Origin: an uncultured Clostridia bacterium
GTDB taxonomy: Bacteria > Bacillota > Clostridia > Peptostreptococcales > Anaerovoracaceae
Assembly (NCBI GenBank): GCA_934277495.1
Contig: CAKQUI010000102.1
Span: 1-7,749, forward strand
DNA: 7,749 bases
Reading direction: 5' to 3'
Positions 1 through 6,817 of this stretch are shown here, piece after piece (positions within the stretch are counted from its first letter, which is position 1; every line of letters starts with the position of its first letter). Position numbers and translations under genes: made by a program. The notes under the pieces were generated by a model. That model did no database searches. It was not told where the DNA came from and was given only the letters and a program-made list of their open reading frames with translations.

Positions 1-1329
1 GAATACGCCAGAAGTATAGAAGGCGCCAGGGAATTCCTCAGCGGCAGGAGCAAGGCAGTGGTGAAGCGTCTGAGAGAGAAGATGCAGGCGGCGTCCGATG
101 CCCTGGAGTTCGAAGAGGCTGCTGTATATCGTGACTACATCGCAGCGGCAGAGGCATTGTCGGAGACGCAGCGTGTGGTGATGCACCAGAGTGCAGATAT
201 AGATATCGTTATACCGGCACGGGGAACAGAAGAAGCACACATAGTCACATTTTTCGTCAGGGAAGGCAAGCTCACCGGCAGGGAAGTGCACGAACTTGAG
301 ACTATGCCGGATGCCGGACGCAGCGAGATGGTATCCGCCTTCATAAACCAGTACTACAGTAGTCAGCCCAATATACCAAAAGAGATACTGCTGACGGATG
401 TTCCTGAGGACAGCAGTGTTCTGGAAGCGTATCTGACTGAGCTGGCAGGCCACAACGTGAGGATCTACCGTCCGCAGAAAGGCGAAAAAAAAGCACTGGT
501 GGATCTTGCTTCAAAAGACGTTGTGGAAATGGTGAAGACCATAGACGAAAAGGCCGATACGGCGAGAGAACGCAGGTATGCCCTTGGCAGCGAGATCTTC
601 GATGTACTCAGTGCCATGGGAGCAGTCACAGGTAAATATGACGGCAGACAGTTCAGAGCGGAGGCTTATGATATTTCCAACACCAACGGTGTGGATACCG
701 TTGCAGCGATGGTTGTGTTCGACGGACTGAAACCTGACAGGCAGAGCTACAGGAAATTCAGGATAAGAACTGTCAGCGGACAGGACGATTACAGATCCAT
801 GAAGGAGGTCCTGAGCCGTCGTTTCAGGAGAGTCTTTGAAGGTGATGAAAAATTCGAAGTGCTGCCTGACTATATACTGATGGACGGAGGCAAGGGCCAT
901 GTGTCGGCGGCTCTCGAAGTCATAGATCAGACAGGTTTTGATATACCTGTCATCGGAATGGTCAAGGATGACAAACACAGGACGAGAGCGCTGGTATACA
1001 GGCAGAAAGGCTCTGAAAAGACAGGAGATCCGGTATACGAGGAGATACCGCTCAAAGGCAGACGGCTGCTGTTCACATATACCGGCAGGATACAGGAGGA
1101 GGTCCACAGGTTCGCCATAGACTATCACCGCAGACTGAGGAGCAAAAGCGTGTCAGGTTCAGTGCTGGACGAGATAAAAGGCATAGGCCCTGTGAGAAGA
1201 AAAGCTCTGCTGGAGCATTTCAAAAGCGTCGACGCCATAAAGAAAGCCAGTCGTCAGATGCTGGAGGAAGCTCCGGGCATGAATGCGGCGGCTGCAGTTA
1301 GCGTTTGGGAATATTTCCACGGCAAATGA
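1..1329 (+). CDS. uvrC: UvrABC excinuclease subunit C (UvrC), partial: 5' end outside the window
   Basis: UvrC makes the dual incisions either side of a DNA lesion after UvrA/UvrB loading, in cytoplasmic nucleotide excision repair. The frame is open from base 1, so the gene enters from the left; 442 residues are visible of a family of about 600, so the N-terminal GIY-YIG nuclease domain is missing. Counting visible residues: a UVR (UvrB-binding) motif at about 20-54 (LREKM...EFEEAAVYRD); the RNase H-like second nuclease domain at about 215-375, with Asp224 in AYDISNTNG, Asp295 in LMDGGKGH and His369 in HRFAIDYHRR matching conserved or catalytic positions; and a C-terminal tandem helix-hairpin-helix DNA-binding domain from about 390 (DEIKGIGP...). 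The ATG/GTG codons near base 58 lie inside the UVR region and are not the start. No frameshift is seen. The next gene is DUF1292, about 100 bases on. The family call is very secure. Confidence 0.97.
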   Translation, partial: EYARSIEGAREFLSGRSKAVVKRLREKMQAASDALEFEEAAVYRDYIAAAEALSETQRVVMHQSADIDIVIPARGTEEAHIVTFFVREGKLTGREVHELETMPDAGRSEMVSAFINQYYSSQPNIPKEILLTDVPEDSSVLEAYLTELAGHNVRIYRPQKGEKKALVDLASKDVVEMVKTIDEKADTARERRYALGSEIFDVLSAMGAVTGKYDGRQFRAEAYDISNTNGVDTVAAMVVFDGLKPDRQSYRKFRIRTVSGQDDYRSMKEVLSRRFRRVFEGDEKFEVLPDYILMDGGKGHVSAALEVIDQTGFDIPVIGMVKDDKHRTRALVYRQKGSEKTGDPVYEEIPLKGRRLLFTYTGRIQEEVHRFAIDYHRRLRSKSVSGSVLDEIKGIGPVRRKALLEHFKSVDAIKKASRQMLEEAPGMNAAAAVSVWEYFHGK

Positions 1330-1360
1330 CACAGAAATACACCATACATCGAATAATCTG

Positions 1361-1389
1361 TTGCTAAAAGGAAAGCATAATGTTATATT
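1361..1389 (+). promoter_or_regulatory. Putative sigma-A promoter (extended -10) for the DUF1292 gene
   Basis: TTGCTA at 1361-1366 (4 of 6 matches to the -35 consensus) is followed after 17 bases by TATATT at 1384-1389 (5 of 6 to the -10). A TG at 1381-1382 gives the extended -10 form TGnTATATT. Transcription would begin near 1396, leaving a leader of about 35 bases before the ATG at 1431. This is pattern matching only. Readthrough from uvrC is the alternative, since I see no strong terminator after uvrC. Confidence 0.5.
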
Positions 1390-1400
1390 TAACATAGCTT
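1373..1400. repeat. Interrupted inverted repeat over the -10 region upstream of the DUF1292 gene
   Basis: Inner arms ATGTTA (1380-1385) and TAACAT (1390-1395) flank a TATT loop. Outer arms AAGC (1373-1376) and GCTT (1397-1400) also pair, across an uneven gap of three bases against one. The element covers the proposed -10 box, so it could be an operator or a weak hairpin in the uvrC transcript. It is AT-rich and has no T tract after it on the + strand, so it is not a convincing terminator. Chance is possible. Confidence 0.35.
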
Positions 1401-1430
1401 AACCCAATAATGAAAATACGGAGGAACAAA

Positions 1431-1703
1431 ATGGCAGATAATAAAGAACTTTACGGATATGAAGAGGAAGATATACTCACTCTCGAATACGATGACGGCA
1501 CTGAAGAAGAGTGCGGTATCCTGGGCGTTTTCGATGCTCTCGGCAAGGAGTACATAGCTCTCAACCCGCTGGGAACAGAAGACGTATACATCTACGGATA
1601 CAAGGAATACGAAGAGGACTATGAACTTTCAGATATAGAGTCGGAAGAAGAGTTCAACAAAGTCGTTGCAGAGTTCGAAAAACTTGCAGTAGAAGAAGTA
1701 TAG
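1431..1703 (+). CDS. DUF1292 (YrzB-like) small acidic protein
   Basis: A 90-residue protein of the DUF1292 family, common in Firmicutes, with no settled biochemical function. The family pattern is visible: an opening acidic stretch then ILTLEYDDGTEEE, a central core around residues 28-57 (GKEYIALNPL then DVYIYGYKE), and an acidic tail ending in EEEFNKVVAEFEKL. Composition is extreme: 30 of 90 residues are Asp or Glu, 5 are Lys and none Arg, so it will be strongly anionic; there are also nine Tyr. There is no signal peptide or membrane segment, so it should be cytoplasmic. I chose ATG 1431 over the in-frame ATG at 1410 because ACGGAGGA at 1419-1426 sits just before it and would fall inside the coding region of the longer form. 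A strong terminator follows, so it is the last gene of its transcript. Confidence 0.9.
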   Translation: MADNKELYGYEEEDILTLEYDDGTEEECGILGVFDALGKEYIALNPLGTEDVYIYGYKEYEEDYELSDIESEEEFNKVVAEFEKLAVEEV

Positions 1704-1732
1704 CGATAATTTTTAATAAGATTTTCACACGG

Positions 1733-1766
1733 GACTGTACCGGATATACCGGTACGGTCTTTTGTT
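1733..1766 (+). terminator. Rho-independent terminator after the DUF1292 gene
   Basis: An 11-base-pair stem (1733-1743, GACTGTACCGG, with 1749-1759, CCGGTACGGTC) contains one T-G wobble and closes a five-base ATATA loop. It is followed directly by TTTTGTT. The GC-rich stem, short loop and T tract are the classic intrinsic terminator form. It lies 29 bases after the DUF1292 stop and separates that gene from the MATE gene. Confidence 0.9.
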
Positions 1767-1811
1767 GGTTTTGGAAAGGTAACAGAAAGGAAAAAGAAAG
1801 GTCGGTATAAA

Positions 1812-3155
1812 ATGGAGTATCGTTTCAGCAACAGAGATCTGAGGAATCTGATAATACCACTGATAATCGAACAGTTCCTGCAGATAGCTGTGGGGCTGGC
1901 AGATTCCATAATGGTGGCAAGCGTCGGTGAAGCTGCAGTATCAGGCGTCTCACTGGTGGACTCTATATTCATCCTGTTTATCAATGTGTTTTCGGCACTG
2001 GCTACAGGCGGCGCTGTGGTGGCAGGTCAGTACATAGGGAGGCGTGATCCTCAGACAGGATGCAAAGCGGCGTGGCAGATGATAATGTTCACAGGTGCAC
2101 TGGCTCTGGTCGTGATGGCGGCATGCTATGTTTTCCACGGGTTCATACTCGATACTGTTTTCGGCGATATAGATGATGAGGTCATGTACAACAGCAGACT
2201 GGATCTGCTGATCGTAAGCGCATCGATACCTTTCATAGCACTTTACAATGCGGGAGCAGCTGTATTCAGAGTCATGGGAAACTCGAAGATCGCCATGAAC
2301 ATGTCTCTTCTGATGAACGGCATAAATGTGGCAGGCAATGCCGTACTGATATACGGATTCCACAGAGGCGTGGAGGGAGCAGCCATACCGACGCTTTTCT
2401 CCCGTATCGTGGCAGCCGTGATAATACTGAAACTTCTGTGCGACAGCAGCAGACTGCTGCATATACCAAGGCCTGTCAGCTTCAGACCTGACGGGTTCCT
2501 TCTGAAGCGGATCCTTTGCATAGGCGTGCCCAACGGTATAGAAAACAGCATGTTCCAGCTGGGAAAGATACTGGTGCTCAGTCTCGTATCGGGATTCGGG
2601 ACAGCAGCCATCGCTGCCAACGCCATAGGCAGCTACGTCGCTATGTTCGCTGTGATGCCGGGACTTGCGCTGGGATACACTATGATAACCGTCATATCAC
2701 AGTGTGTAGGAGCGAGAGACTATCAACAGGTGAAGTACTACACAAGGAAAATAGTCCTGATATGCTATGTATCCATGGTGATATTCAGCGGTATAGTCGT
2801 TCTTTCTCTGCCGCTGGTGCTCAAAGTCTACGGTCTTTCTGAAATGGCAAGCCACTATGCAAGACAGATAATCATATATCATTCGGCATGCGCTGTGCTG
2901 ATATGGCCTCTTTCATTCACATTGCCCAGCTCGCTGCGTGCAGCCAATGACGTGGGTTTCACGATGGTGATATCTGTGGTATCAATGTGGGTTTTCCGGG
3001 TAGCTTCAAGTTATCTTCTCGGGAAATATATGGGCATGGGGCTGCTTGGCGTATGGGTAGCCATGACAATAGACTGGCTGTTCCGTGCAGTTTTCTTCAC
3101 TGTACGCTACGGCAGGAGGAAGTGGATAGACAAGGCTGAACGCCAGTTCGGTTGA
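1812..3155 (+). CDS. MATE family multidrug/toxin efflux transporter
   Basis: A 447-residue integral membrane protein, the usual MATE length. Members export cationic drugs, metabolites or toxins by H+ or Na+ antiport; the substrate here cannot be read from the sequence. About 12 hydrophobic segments can be placed, in two homologous halves: roughly residues 10-225 (with GLADSIMVASVG and ATGGAVVAGQYIG early, and an FRVMGN turn) and 235-435 (with IGVPNGIENS, AIAANAIGSYV and SLRAAND). The basic end (RYGRRKW) suggests a cytosolic C-terminus. ATG 1812 is preceded by AGAAAGG at 1795-1801, a fair ribosome site. No clear promoter is visible in the 108-base gap after the preceding terminator, so how it is transcribed is unclear. 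Its last codons overlap the promoter of the next operon. It could be of the NorM or DinF-like branch; I cannot decide by eye. Confidence 0.93.
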   Translation: MEYRFSNRDLRNLIIPLIIEQFLQIAVGLADSIMVASVGEAAVSGVSLVDSIFILFINVFSALATGGAVVAGQYIGRRDPQTGCKAAWQMIMFTGALALVVMAACYVFHGFILDTVFGDIDDEVMYNSRLDLLIVSASIPFIALYNAGAAVFRVMGNSKIAMNMSLLMNGINVAGNAVLIYGFHRGVEGAAIPTLFSRIVAAVIILKLLCDSSRLLHIPRPVSFRPDGFLLKRILCIGVPNGIENSMFQLGKILVLSLVSGFGTAAIAANAIGSYVAMFAVMPGLALGYTMITVISQCVGARDYQQVKYYTRKIVLICYVSMVIFSGIVVLSLPLVLKVYGLSEMASHYARQIIIYHSACAVLIWPLSFTLPSSLRAANDVGFTMVISVVSMWVFRVASSYLLGKYMGMGLLGVWVAMTIDWLFRAVFFTVRYGRRKWIDKAERQFG

Positions 3156-3180
3156 CATGCCATGGCAAAGACTATATAAT
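3152..3180 (+). promoter_or_regulatory. Perfect consensus sigma-A promoter for the flavoprotein operon
   Basis: TTGACA at 3152-3157 and TATAAT at 3175-3180 are exact consensus hexamers with the ideal 17-base spacer. The -35 box overlaps the TGA stop of the MATE gene (3153-3155). Transcription would start near 3187, giving a leader of about 55 bases before ATG 3242. A strict match of 12 out of 12 bases with ideal spacing is unlikely by chance, and it sits exactly where an operon promoter is needed. Confidence 0.88.
3158..3167. promoter_or_regulatory. 10-base perfect palindrome in the promoter spacer, possible operator
   Basis: TGCCATGGCA reads the same on both strands and lies between the -35 and -10 boxes of the flavoprotein operon promoter. 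A dimeric repressor bound here would block RNA polymerase, and a fully consensus promoter often needs such a brake. No regulator gene is in the window and I do not recognise the site, so its operator role is an inference. Confidence 0.4.
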
Positions 3181-3241
3181 CAGAATGGGTTATAGTATTT
3201 TTTTGCTGCAGGAACGGTTTGTAAAACGGAGGACAGATCTG

Positions 3242-4630
3242 ATGAAAAAATATGACATTATCGTAGTGGGAGCAGGCGCCAGCGGGGTGTTCATGTCCTA
3301 TGAACTGGCTAAACTCGACACAGACGCCAGGATACTGGTTATCGACAAAGGAGCACCGCTGGACCGCAGAGTCTGTCCTATCAAAAAAGGTGCGGGGAAC
3401 TGTGTAAAATGCAGCCCGTGCCATATCATGAACGGATACGGCGGTGCAGGAACACTGTCAGACGGCAAGTACAATATCACCACACAGTTCGGAGGAGACC
3501 TCCACAACTATGTAGGTAAAGAAAAGGCCATGGAGCTGATGGAGTACGTGGACGATGTGCTTTGCAGCATGGGAGGTGCAGACGCCAAACTTTATTCGAC
3601 AGCAAGTTCAGAGCTTAAGACCATGGCGCTGAGAAACAATCTGCATCTCCTTGAAGCCAAGGTGAGACATCTTGGAACAGACAGGAACGTGAAGATACTG
3701 GGCAGGATATACGAATACTGTCGTGAAAAGATCGAAATGATGTTTTTCACATCTATAGATGATGTGACACATGAGGACGACGGCAGTTTCACTGTAGTTA
3801 CAGACAGCGGTGAGAAGCTGAACTGCAAAGATCTTGTCCTTGCAATGGGACGTTCCGGTTCGAAGCAGATAGGTTATGTCTGCGACAAGATGGGTATATC
3901 GCAGGAAAAGAACAGAGTGGATATCGGCGTCAGAGTAGAGCTTCCGGCAGAGATCTTCAAACATATCACAGACGATGTGTATGAGAGCAAGATCGTTTAC
4001 AAGACGGATAAATACAACGACATGGTGCGTACATTCTGTATGAATCCGTACGGCGAGGTGGTGGCTGAGAACACCAACGGCATAGTAACAGTCAACGGAC
4101 ACAGCTATGCAGATCCGGAGCTTCGTACTGAGAATACCAACTTTGCACTTCTTGTATCCAATAAATTCACAGAACCCTTCGAAGACAGCAATGAATACGG
4201 AGAATCGATAGCCAGACTGTCCAACATGCTCGGGGGCGGAGTCCTGCTGCAGCGTTTCGGAGACCTTGTCAAAGGCAGACGCAGCAGCGCTAGAAGGATG
4301 GAAAAATGTTTCACCAGACCTACGCTCAAGGCGACGCCGGGAGACCTGAGCCTTGTTATACCAAAGAGACAGCTTGACAATATAATCGAAATGATCTACG
4401 CACTGGACAAGATAGCACCGGGTACAGCCAACGAGGATACACTGCTTTACGGAGTGGAAGTCAAATTCTACAATTCAAGAGTAGAAGTCGACGAGAATCT
4501 CCAGACGAAGATACCCGGACTTTATGCCCTGGGAGATGGATCAGGAGTGACACATTCACTGTCGCAGGCGTCTGCCAGCGGCGTGTATGTGGCGAGGATC
4601 TTGGCCGGCAAATACGGCAGAAAGGAATAG
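3242..4630 (+). CDS. FAD-dependent dehydrogenase, COG2509-like
   Basis: A 462-residue cytoplasmic flavoprotein. The N-terminus is a Rossmann FAD-binding fold (IIVVGAGASG, residues 6-15), with Asp35 at the end of the second strand where the FAD ribose is held. Next come Cys45, Cys54, Cys57 and Cys60 (C-x8-C-x2-C-x2-C), then GYGGAGTLSDGKYN (65-78). The C-terminal FAD motif GLYALGDGSG (426-435) is followed by an SQASASGV segment. This layout matches the COG2509 group of uncharacterised FAD dehydrogenases; the substrate is unknown. I chose ATG 3242 because CGGAGGA (3227-3233) lies 8 bases upstream and the Rossmann strand starts at once. The longer in-frame reading from 3152 would run through the promoter and is rejected. 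It is the first gene of the proposed operon, and the next gene starts 4 bases after its stop. The Cys cluster may bind an Fe-S centre or metal, which is unproven. Confidence 0.9.
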   Translation: MKKYDIIVVGAGASGVFMSYELAKLDTDARILVIDKGAPLDRRVCPIKKGAGNCVKCSPCHIMNGYGGAGTLSDGKYNITTQFGGDLHNYVGKEKAMELMEYVDDVLCSMGGADAKLYSTASSELKTMALRNNLHLLEAKVRHLGTDRNVKILGRIYEYCREKIEMMFFTSIDDVTHEDDGSFTVVTDSGEKLNCKDLVLAMGRSGSKQIGYVCDKMGISQEKNRVDIGVRVELPAEIFKHITDDVYESKIVYKTDKYNDMVRTFCMNPYGEVVAENTNGIVTVNGHSYADPELRTENTNFALLVSNKFTEPFEDSNEYGESIARLSNMLGGGVLLQRFGDLVKGRRSSARRMEKCFTRPTLKATPGDLSLVIPKRQLDNIIEMIYALDKIAPGTANEDTLLYGVEVKFYNSRVEVDENLQTKIPGLYALGDGSGVTHSLSQASASGVYVARILAGKYGRKE

Positions 4631-4634
4631 TGCA

Positions 4635-5051
4635 ATGACAGCAAGAGTGGACAAAGCACTGGAAAATCACAGGAAAGGCTACAACTGTGCACAGGCTGTA
4701 GCGTGTGCATTCAGCGACGTGTTCGGAAAAAGTGAAAAAGAAATATTCGAAATAATGGAAGCCTTTGGATTCGGTATGGGCTGCATGGGCACATGCGGAG
4801 CAGTGTCCGGCATGGCAGCGGTGGCAGGCATGAAGGAGTCCGACGGATGCCTGGAAAGTCCGGGGACAAAAAAAGCATCATACAAGGCAATAAAGGGAAT
4901 GATAAAGAAGTTCGAGGAGAAAAACAAGTCGGTGATATGCAGAGAGATAAAAGGAGTAGACACCGGCGTTGTCCTCAGAAGCTGCGACGGATGCATCAGC
5001 GATGCAGCAGAGATACTCGAGGAGTATCTTTCATCAGATAAGGAGGCATAG
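4635..5051 (+). CDS. C_GCAxxG_C_C family putative redox protein
   Basis: A 138-residue soluble protein matching the small cysteine-motif family named C_GCAxxG_C_C, thought to be redox-active but with no established reaction. Motif cysteines visible are Cys18 (GYNCAQAV), Cys54 in TCGAVSG, Cys102 (ICRE) and Cys117/Cys120 (SCDGC); Cys24, Cys50 and Cys72 are extra, making eight in all. The full length matches the family (about 140). ATG 4635 is chosen because AAAGGAA at 4621-4627, inside the end of the flavoprotein gene, sits 7 bases before it; the longer frame reading from 4587 would overlap that gene. It lies 4 bases after the flavoprotein stop, which strongly suggests co-translation and perhaps a shared electron path. 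The end of this gene encodes the ribosome site for the following synthetase. There is no signal peptide or membrane segment. Confidence 0.88.
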   Translation: MTARVDKALENHRKGYNCAQAVACAFSDVFGKSEKEIFEIMEAFGFGMGCMGTCGAVSGMAAVAGMKESDGCLESPGTKKASYKAIKGMIKKFEEKNKSVICREIKGVDTGVVLRSCDGCISDAAEILEEYLSSDKEA

Positions 5052-5058
5052 ATATTTG
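5040..5058 (+). promoter_or_regulatory. Strong ribosome binding site that fixes a TTG start for the acyl-CoA synthetase
   Basis: AAGGAGG at 5040-5046 is a near-perfect anti-16S match located in the last codons of the preceding gene (K, E, A). Nine bases later is TTG at 5056-5058, in frame with the synthetase. The first in-frame ATG (5092) has no Shine-Dalgarno sequence before it. This supports TTG as the true start. Confidence 0.75.
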
Positions 5059-6789
5059 AACAGCAGGAAATACAAAGACACATTGTACAAGATGAGATAT
5101 ATCAACGATCTCAGAGATATGATAATTTCAAGTGCAGAGCTGTACTCAGAAGATCCGGCATTCCTGGTCAAAGATTCACATTCGGAACCTTACAGACCGG
5201 TGACATTCGCACAGCTCAGAAAGGATATCGACAGTCTCGGCACTAAACTGGTATCCATGGGGCTTAAAGACAAAAAGATAGCACTTATCGGAGAAAACAG
5301 CTATGAATGGGTGGTGTCGTATTTTGCCACAGTGAACGGTACAGGTGTCGTAGTGCCGCTGGACAAGGATCTTCCGGCAGAAGAGATAAAAAACCTCATA
5401 GAAAGGTCGGAAGCCGATGCCATATTCTTTTCAAAGAAACAGAAATCAAAAGTAACTGAGGCGCTTGAGCAATGTCCTGACCTCAGCGTCAGAGTCATCA
5501 TGGGTGCAGATTCTGAAGACGAAGGAGTAAGCAGCTGGAAGACTATGATAGAGCAGGGAGCCGAGCTTCTGGAGGAGGGAGACAGAAACTTCGTGGATGC
5601 AGTCATAGACCGTGAGGCCATGTGTTCTCTTCTGTTCACATCGGGGACTACAGGCAGATCGAAAGGCGTGATGCTTTCCCACAAGAACCTTTCGGCAAAT
5701 GTGTACAATATGTCCAAATACGTCAAGATCAGAAGACCGGGCGTCGGACTTTCGGTGCTGCCGATGCACCACACATATGAACTGACATGTCATGTGTTCA
5801 CAGGACTTTATCAGGGCATGGCAGTTGCTATATGCGAGGGTCTGAGATATATACAGCCGAATCTCAAGGAGTCCCGAGCCACAGTAATGGTGGGCGTGCC
5901 TGTGATATTCGAATCCATGCACAAGAAGATCTGGAAGCAGGCCGAGTCATCAGGCTCAGCCGGCAAGATGCGCAGGATGATGGATATGGCGTCAAAGACC
6001 AGACTTTTCAACAACCAGAAAGTGATGAGAAAAGTATTCGGCAAGATACATCAGAGTATAGGCAACAACGTCGGACTGTTCATTGCAGGAGGAGCGGCGA
6101 TAAACCCTCAGGTCATAAGAGATTATGAAGCGCTGGGTATCCCGATGATACAGGGATACGGCATGACAGAAAACGGTCCTATCATCGCAGTGAACAAGGA
6201 CTGCTACAGCAAGGCAGATTCCGTTGGGCTGCCGATGCCGGGAACAGAAGTAAGGATATCAGAGCCGGACAAGGACGGCGTCGGCGAGATAATCTGCCGG
6301 GGGCCATCGGTGATGATAGGATATTACAATGATCCGGAGGCTACAGCTGAAGCCATCAGAGACGGATGGCTCTATACAGGCGACTATGGCAGGTTCGATG
6401 ATGAAGGATTCCTCTATATATGCGGCAGGAAGAAAAACGTCATCGTATCCAAAAACGGCAAGAACATTTTCCCTGAGGAGATAGAGACGCTGCTCATGGA
6501 GCAGCCTGTGATCCAGGAAGCTGTAGTCTACGGCACCATCGACAAAAAGAACGATGACGTCGTAGTCAGGACGGAAATATTCCCTGACTTTGCAGCAGTG
6601 AAGGAAAAACTCGGCGAATATTCCGATGACGATCTCAGGAAGCTGATAAAAGACGCCGTCGAGGAAGTCAACGACAGGATGCCTGCATACAAGAGAGTGA
6701 AAAGGATAAAACTCCGTGACGAGGAGTTCGAGAAAACGACTACAAGAAAGATAAAGAGACCGGGCGGAGCCATCAGAGAAGAAGAATGA
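5056..6789 (+). CDS. AMP-forming long-chain acyl-CoA synthetase (AMP-binding protein)
   Basis: Activates a carboxylic acid, probably a fatty acid, to an acyl-adenylate with ATP and then to the CoA thioester. With the TTG start it has 577 residues, normal for the family. ANL-superfamily motifs are complete: the phosphate-binding loop TSGTTGRSKG (195-204), the adenine motif GYGMTEN (367-373), YTGDYG with Asp443 binding the ribose, the hinge/A8 region KKNVIVSKNGKNIFPEE, and the catalytic lysine Lys565 in TTTRKIKR. Resemblance is to the FadD/LC-FACS type common in Clostridia; chain length cannot be told. No membrane segment is seen. The start rests on the AAGGAGG site 9 bases upstream; ATG 5092 would give 565 residues and also keeps every motif. 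It sits 4 bases after the thiol protein and 28 before the racemase, consistent with one operon. The acid it activates could also be a non-fatty substrate. Confidence 0.92.
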   Translation: MNSRKYKDTLYKMRYINDLRDMIISSAELYSEDPAFLVKDSHSEPYRPVTFAQLRKDIDSLGTKLVSMGLKDKKIALIGENSYEWVVSYFATVNGTGVVVPLDKDLPAEEIKNLIERSEADAIFFSKKQKSKVTEALEQCPDLSVRVIMGADSEDEGVSSWKTMIEQGAELLEEGDRNFVDAVIDREAMCSLLFTSGTTGRSKGVMLSHKNLSANVYNMSKYVKIRRPGVGLSVLPMHHTYELTCHVFTGLYQGMAVAICEGLRYIQPNLKESRATVMVGVPVIFESMHKKIWKQAESSGSAGKMRRMMDMASKTRLFNNQKVMRKVFGKIHQSIGNNVGLFIAGGAAINPQVIRDYEALGIPMIQGYGMTENGPIIAVNKDCYSKADSVGLPMPGTEVRISEPDKDGVGEIICRGPSVMIGYYNDPEATAEAIRDGWLYTGDYGRFDDEGFLYICGRKKNVIVSKNGKNIFPEEIETLLMEQPVIQEAVVYGTIDKKNDDVVVRTEIFPDFAAVKEKLGEYSDDDLRKLIKDAVEEVNDRMPAYKRVKRIKLRDEEFEKTTTRKIKRPGGAIREEE

Positions 6790-6817
6790 GGTCCGCTGCA
6801 CAGGAGGAACAGCATAA

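Noticed and set aside
511..1128. 205-codon open frame on the - strand inside uvrC
   Set aside because: It lies wholly inside a well-conserved uvrC reading frame, has no recognisable domain, and its composition looks like an antisense shadow.
1704..1811. Promoter for the MATE gene
   Set aside because: TATAAA at 1806-1811 touches the start codon and no suitably spaced -35 box is present, so I could not support a promoter here.
3171..3204. Possible terminator after the MATE gene: ACTATA/TATAGT arms followed by seven T
   Set aside because: The stem is only six base pairs with one G-C pair and a 14-base loop, and it overlaps the -10 box of a strong promoter. It is too weak to support as a terminator.
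3152..3241. N-terminal extension of the flavoprotein by 30 codons from base 3152
   Set aside because: It would run through a perfect promoter and overlap the MATE stop; ATG 3242 has its own ribosome site and starts directly at the FAD fold.
3608..4102. 164-codon open frame on the - strand inside the flavoprotein gene
   Set aside because: It is antisense to conserved coding sequence, with no family resemblance and no separate promoter evidence.
4969..5055. Longer start of the acyl-CoA synthetase from base 4969
   Set aside because: It would overlap the end of the C_GCAxxG_C_C gene by more than 80 bases, and the extra residues look like an out-of-frame reading of that gene.
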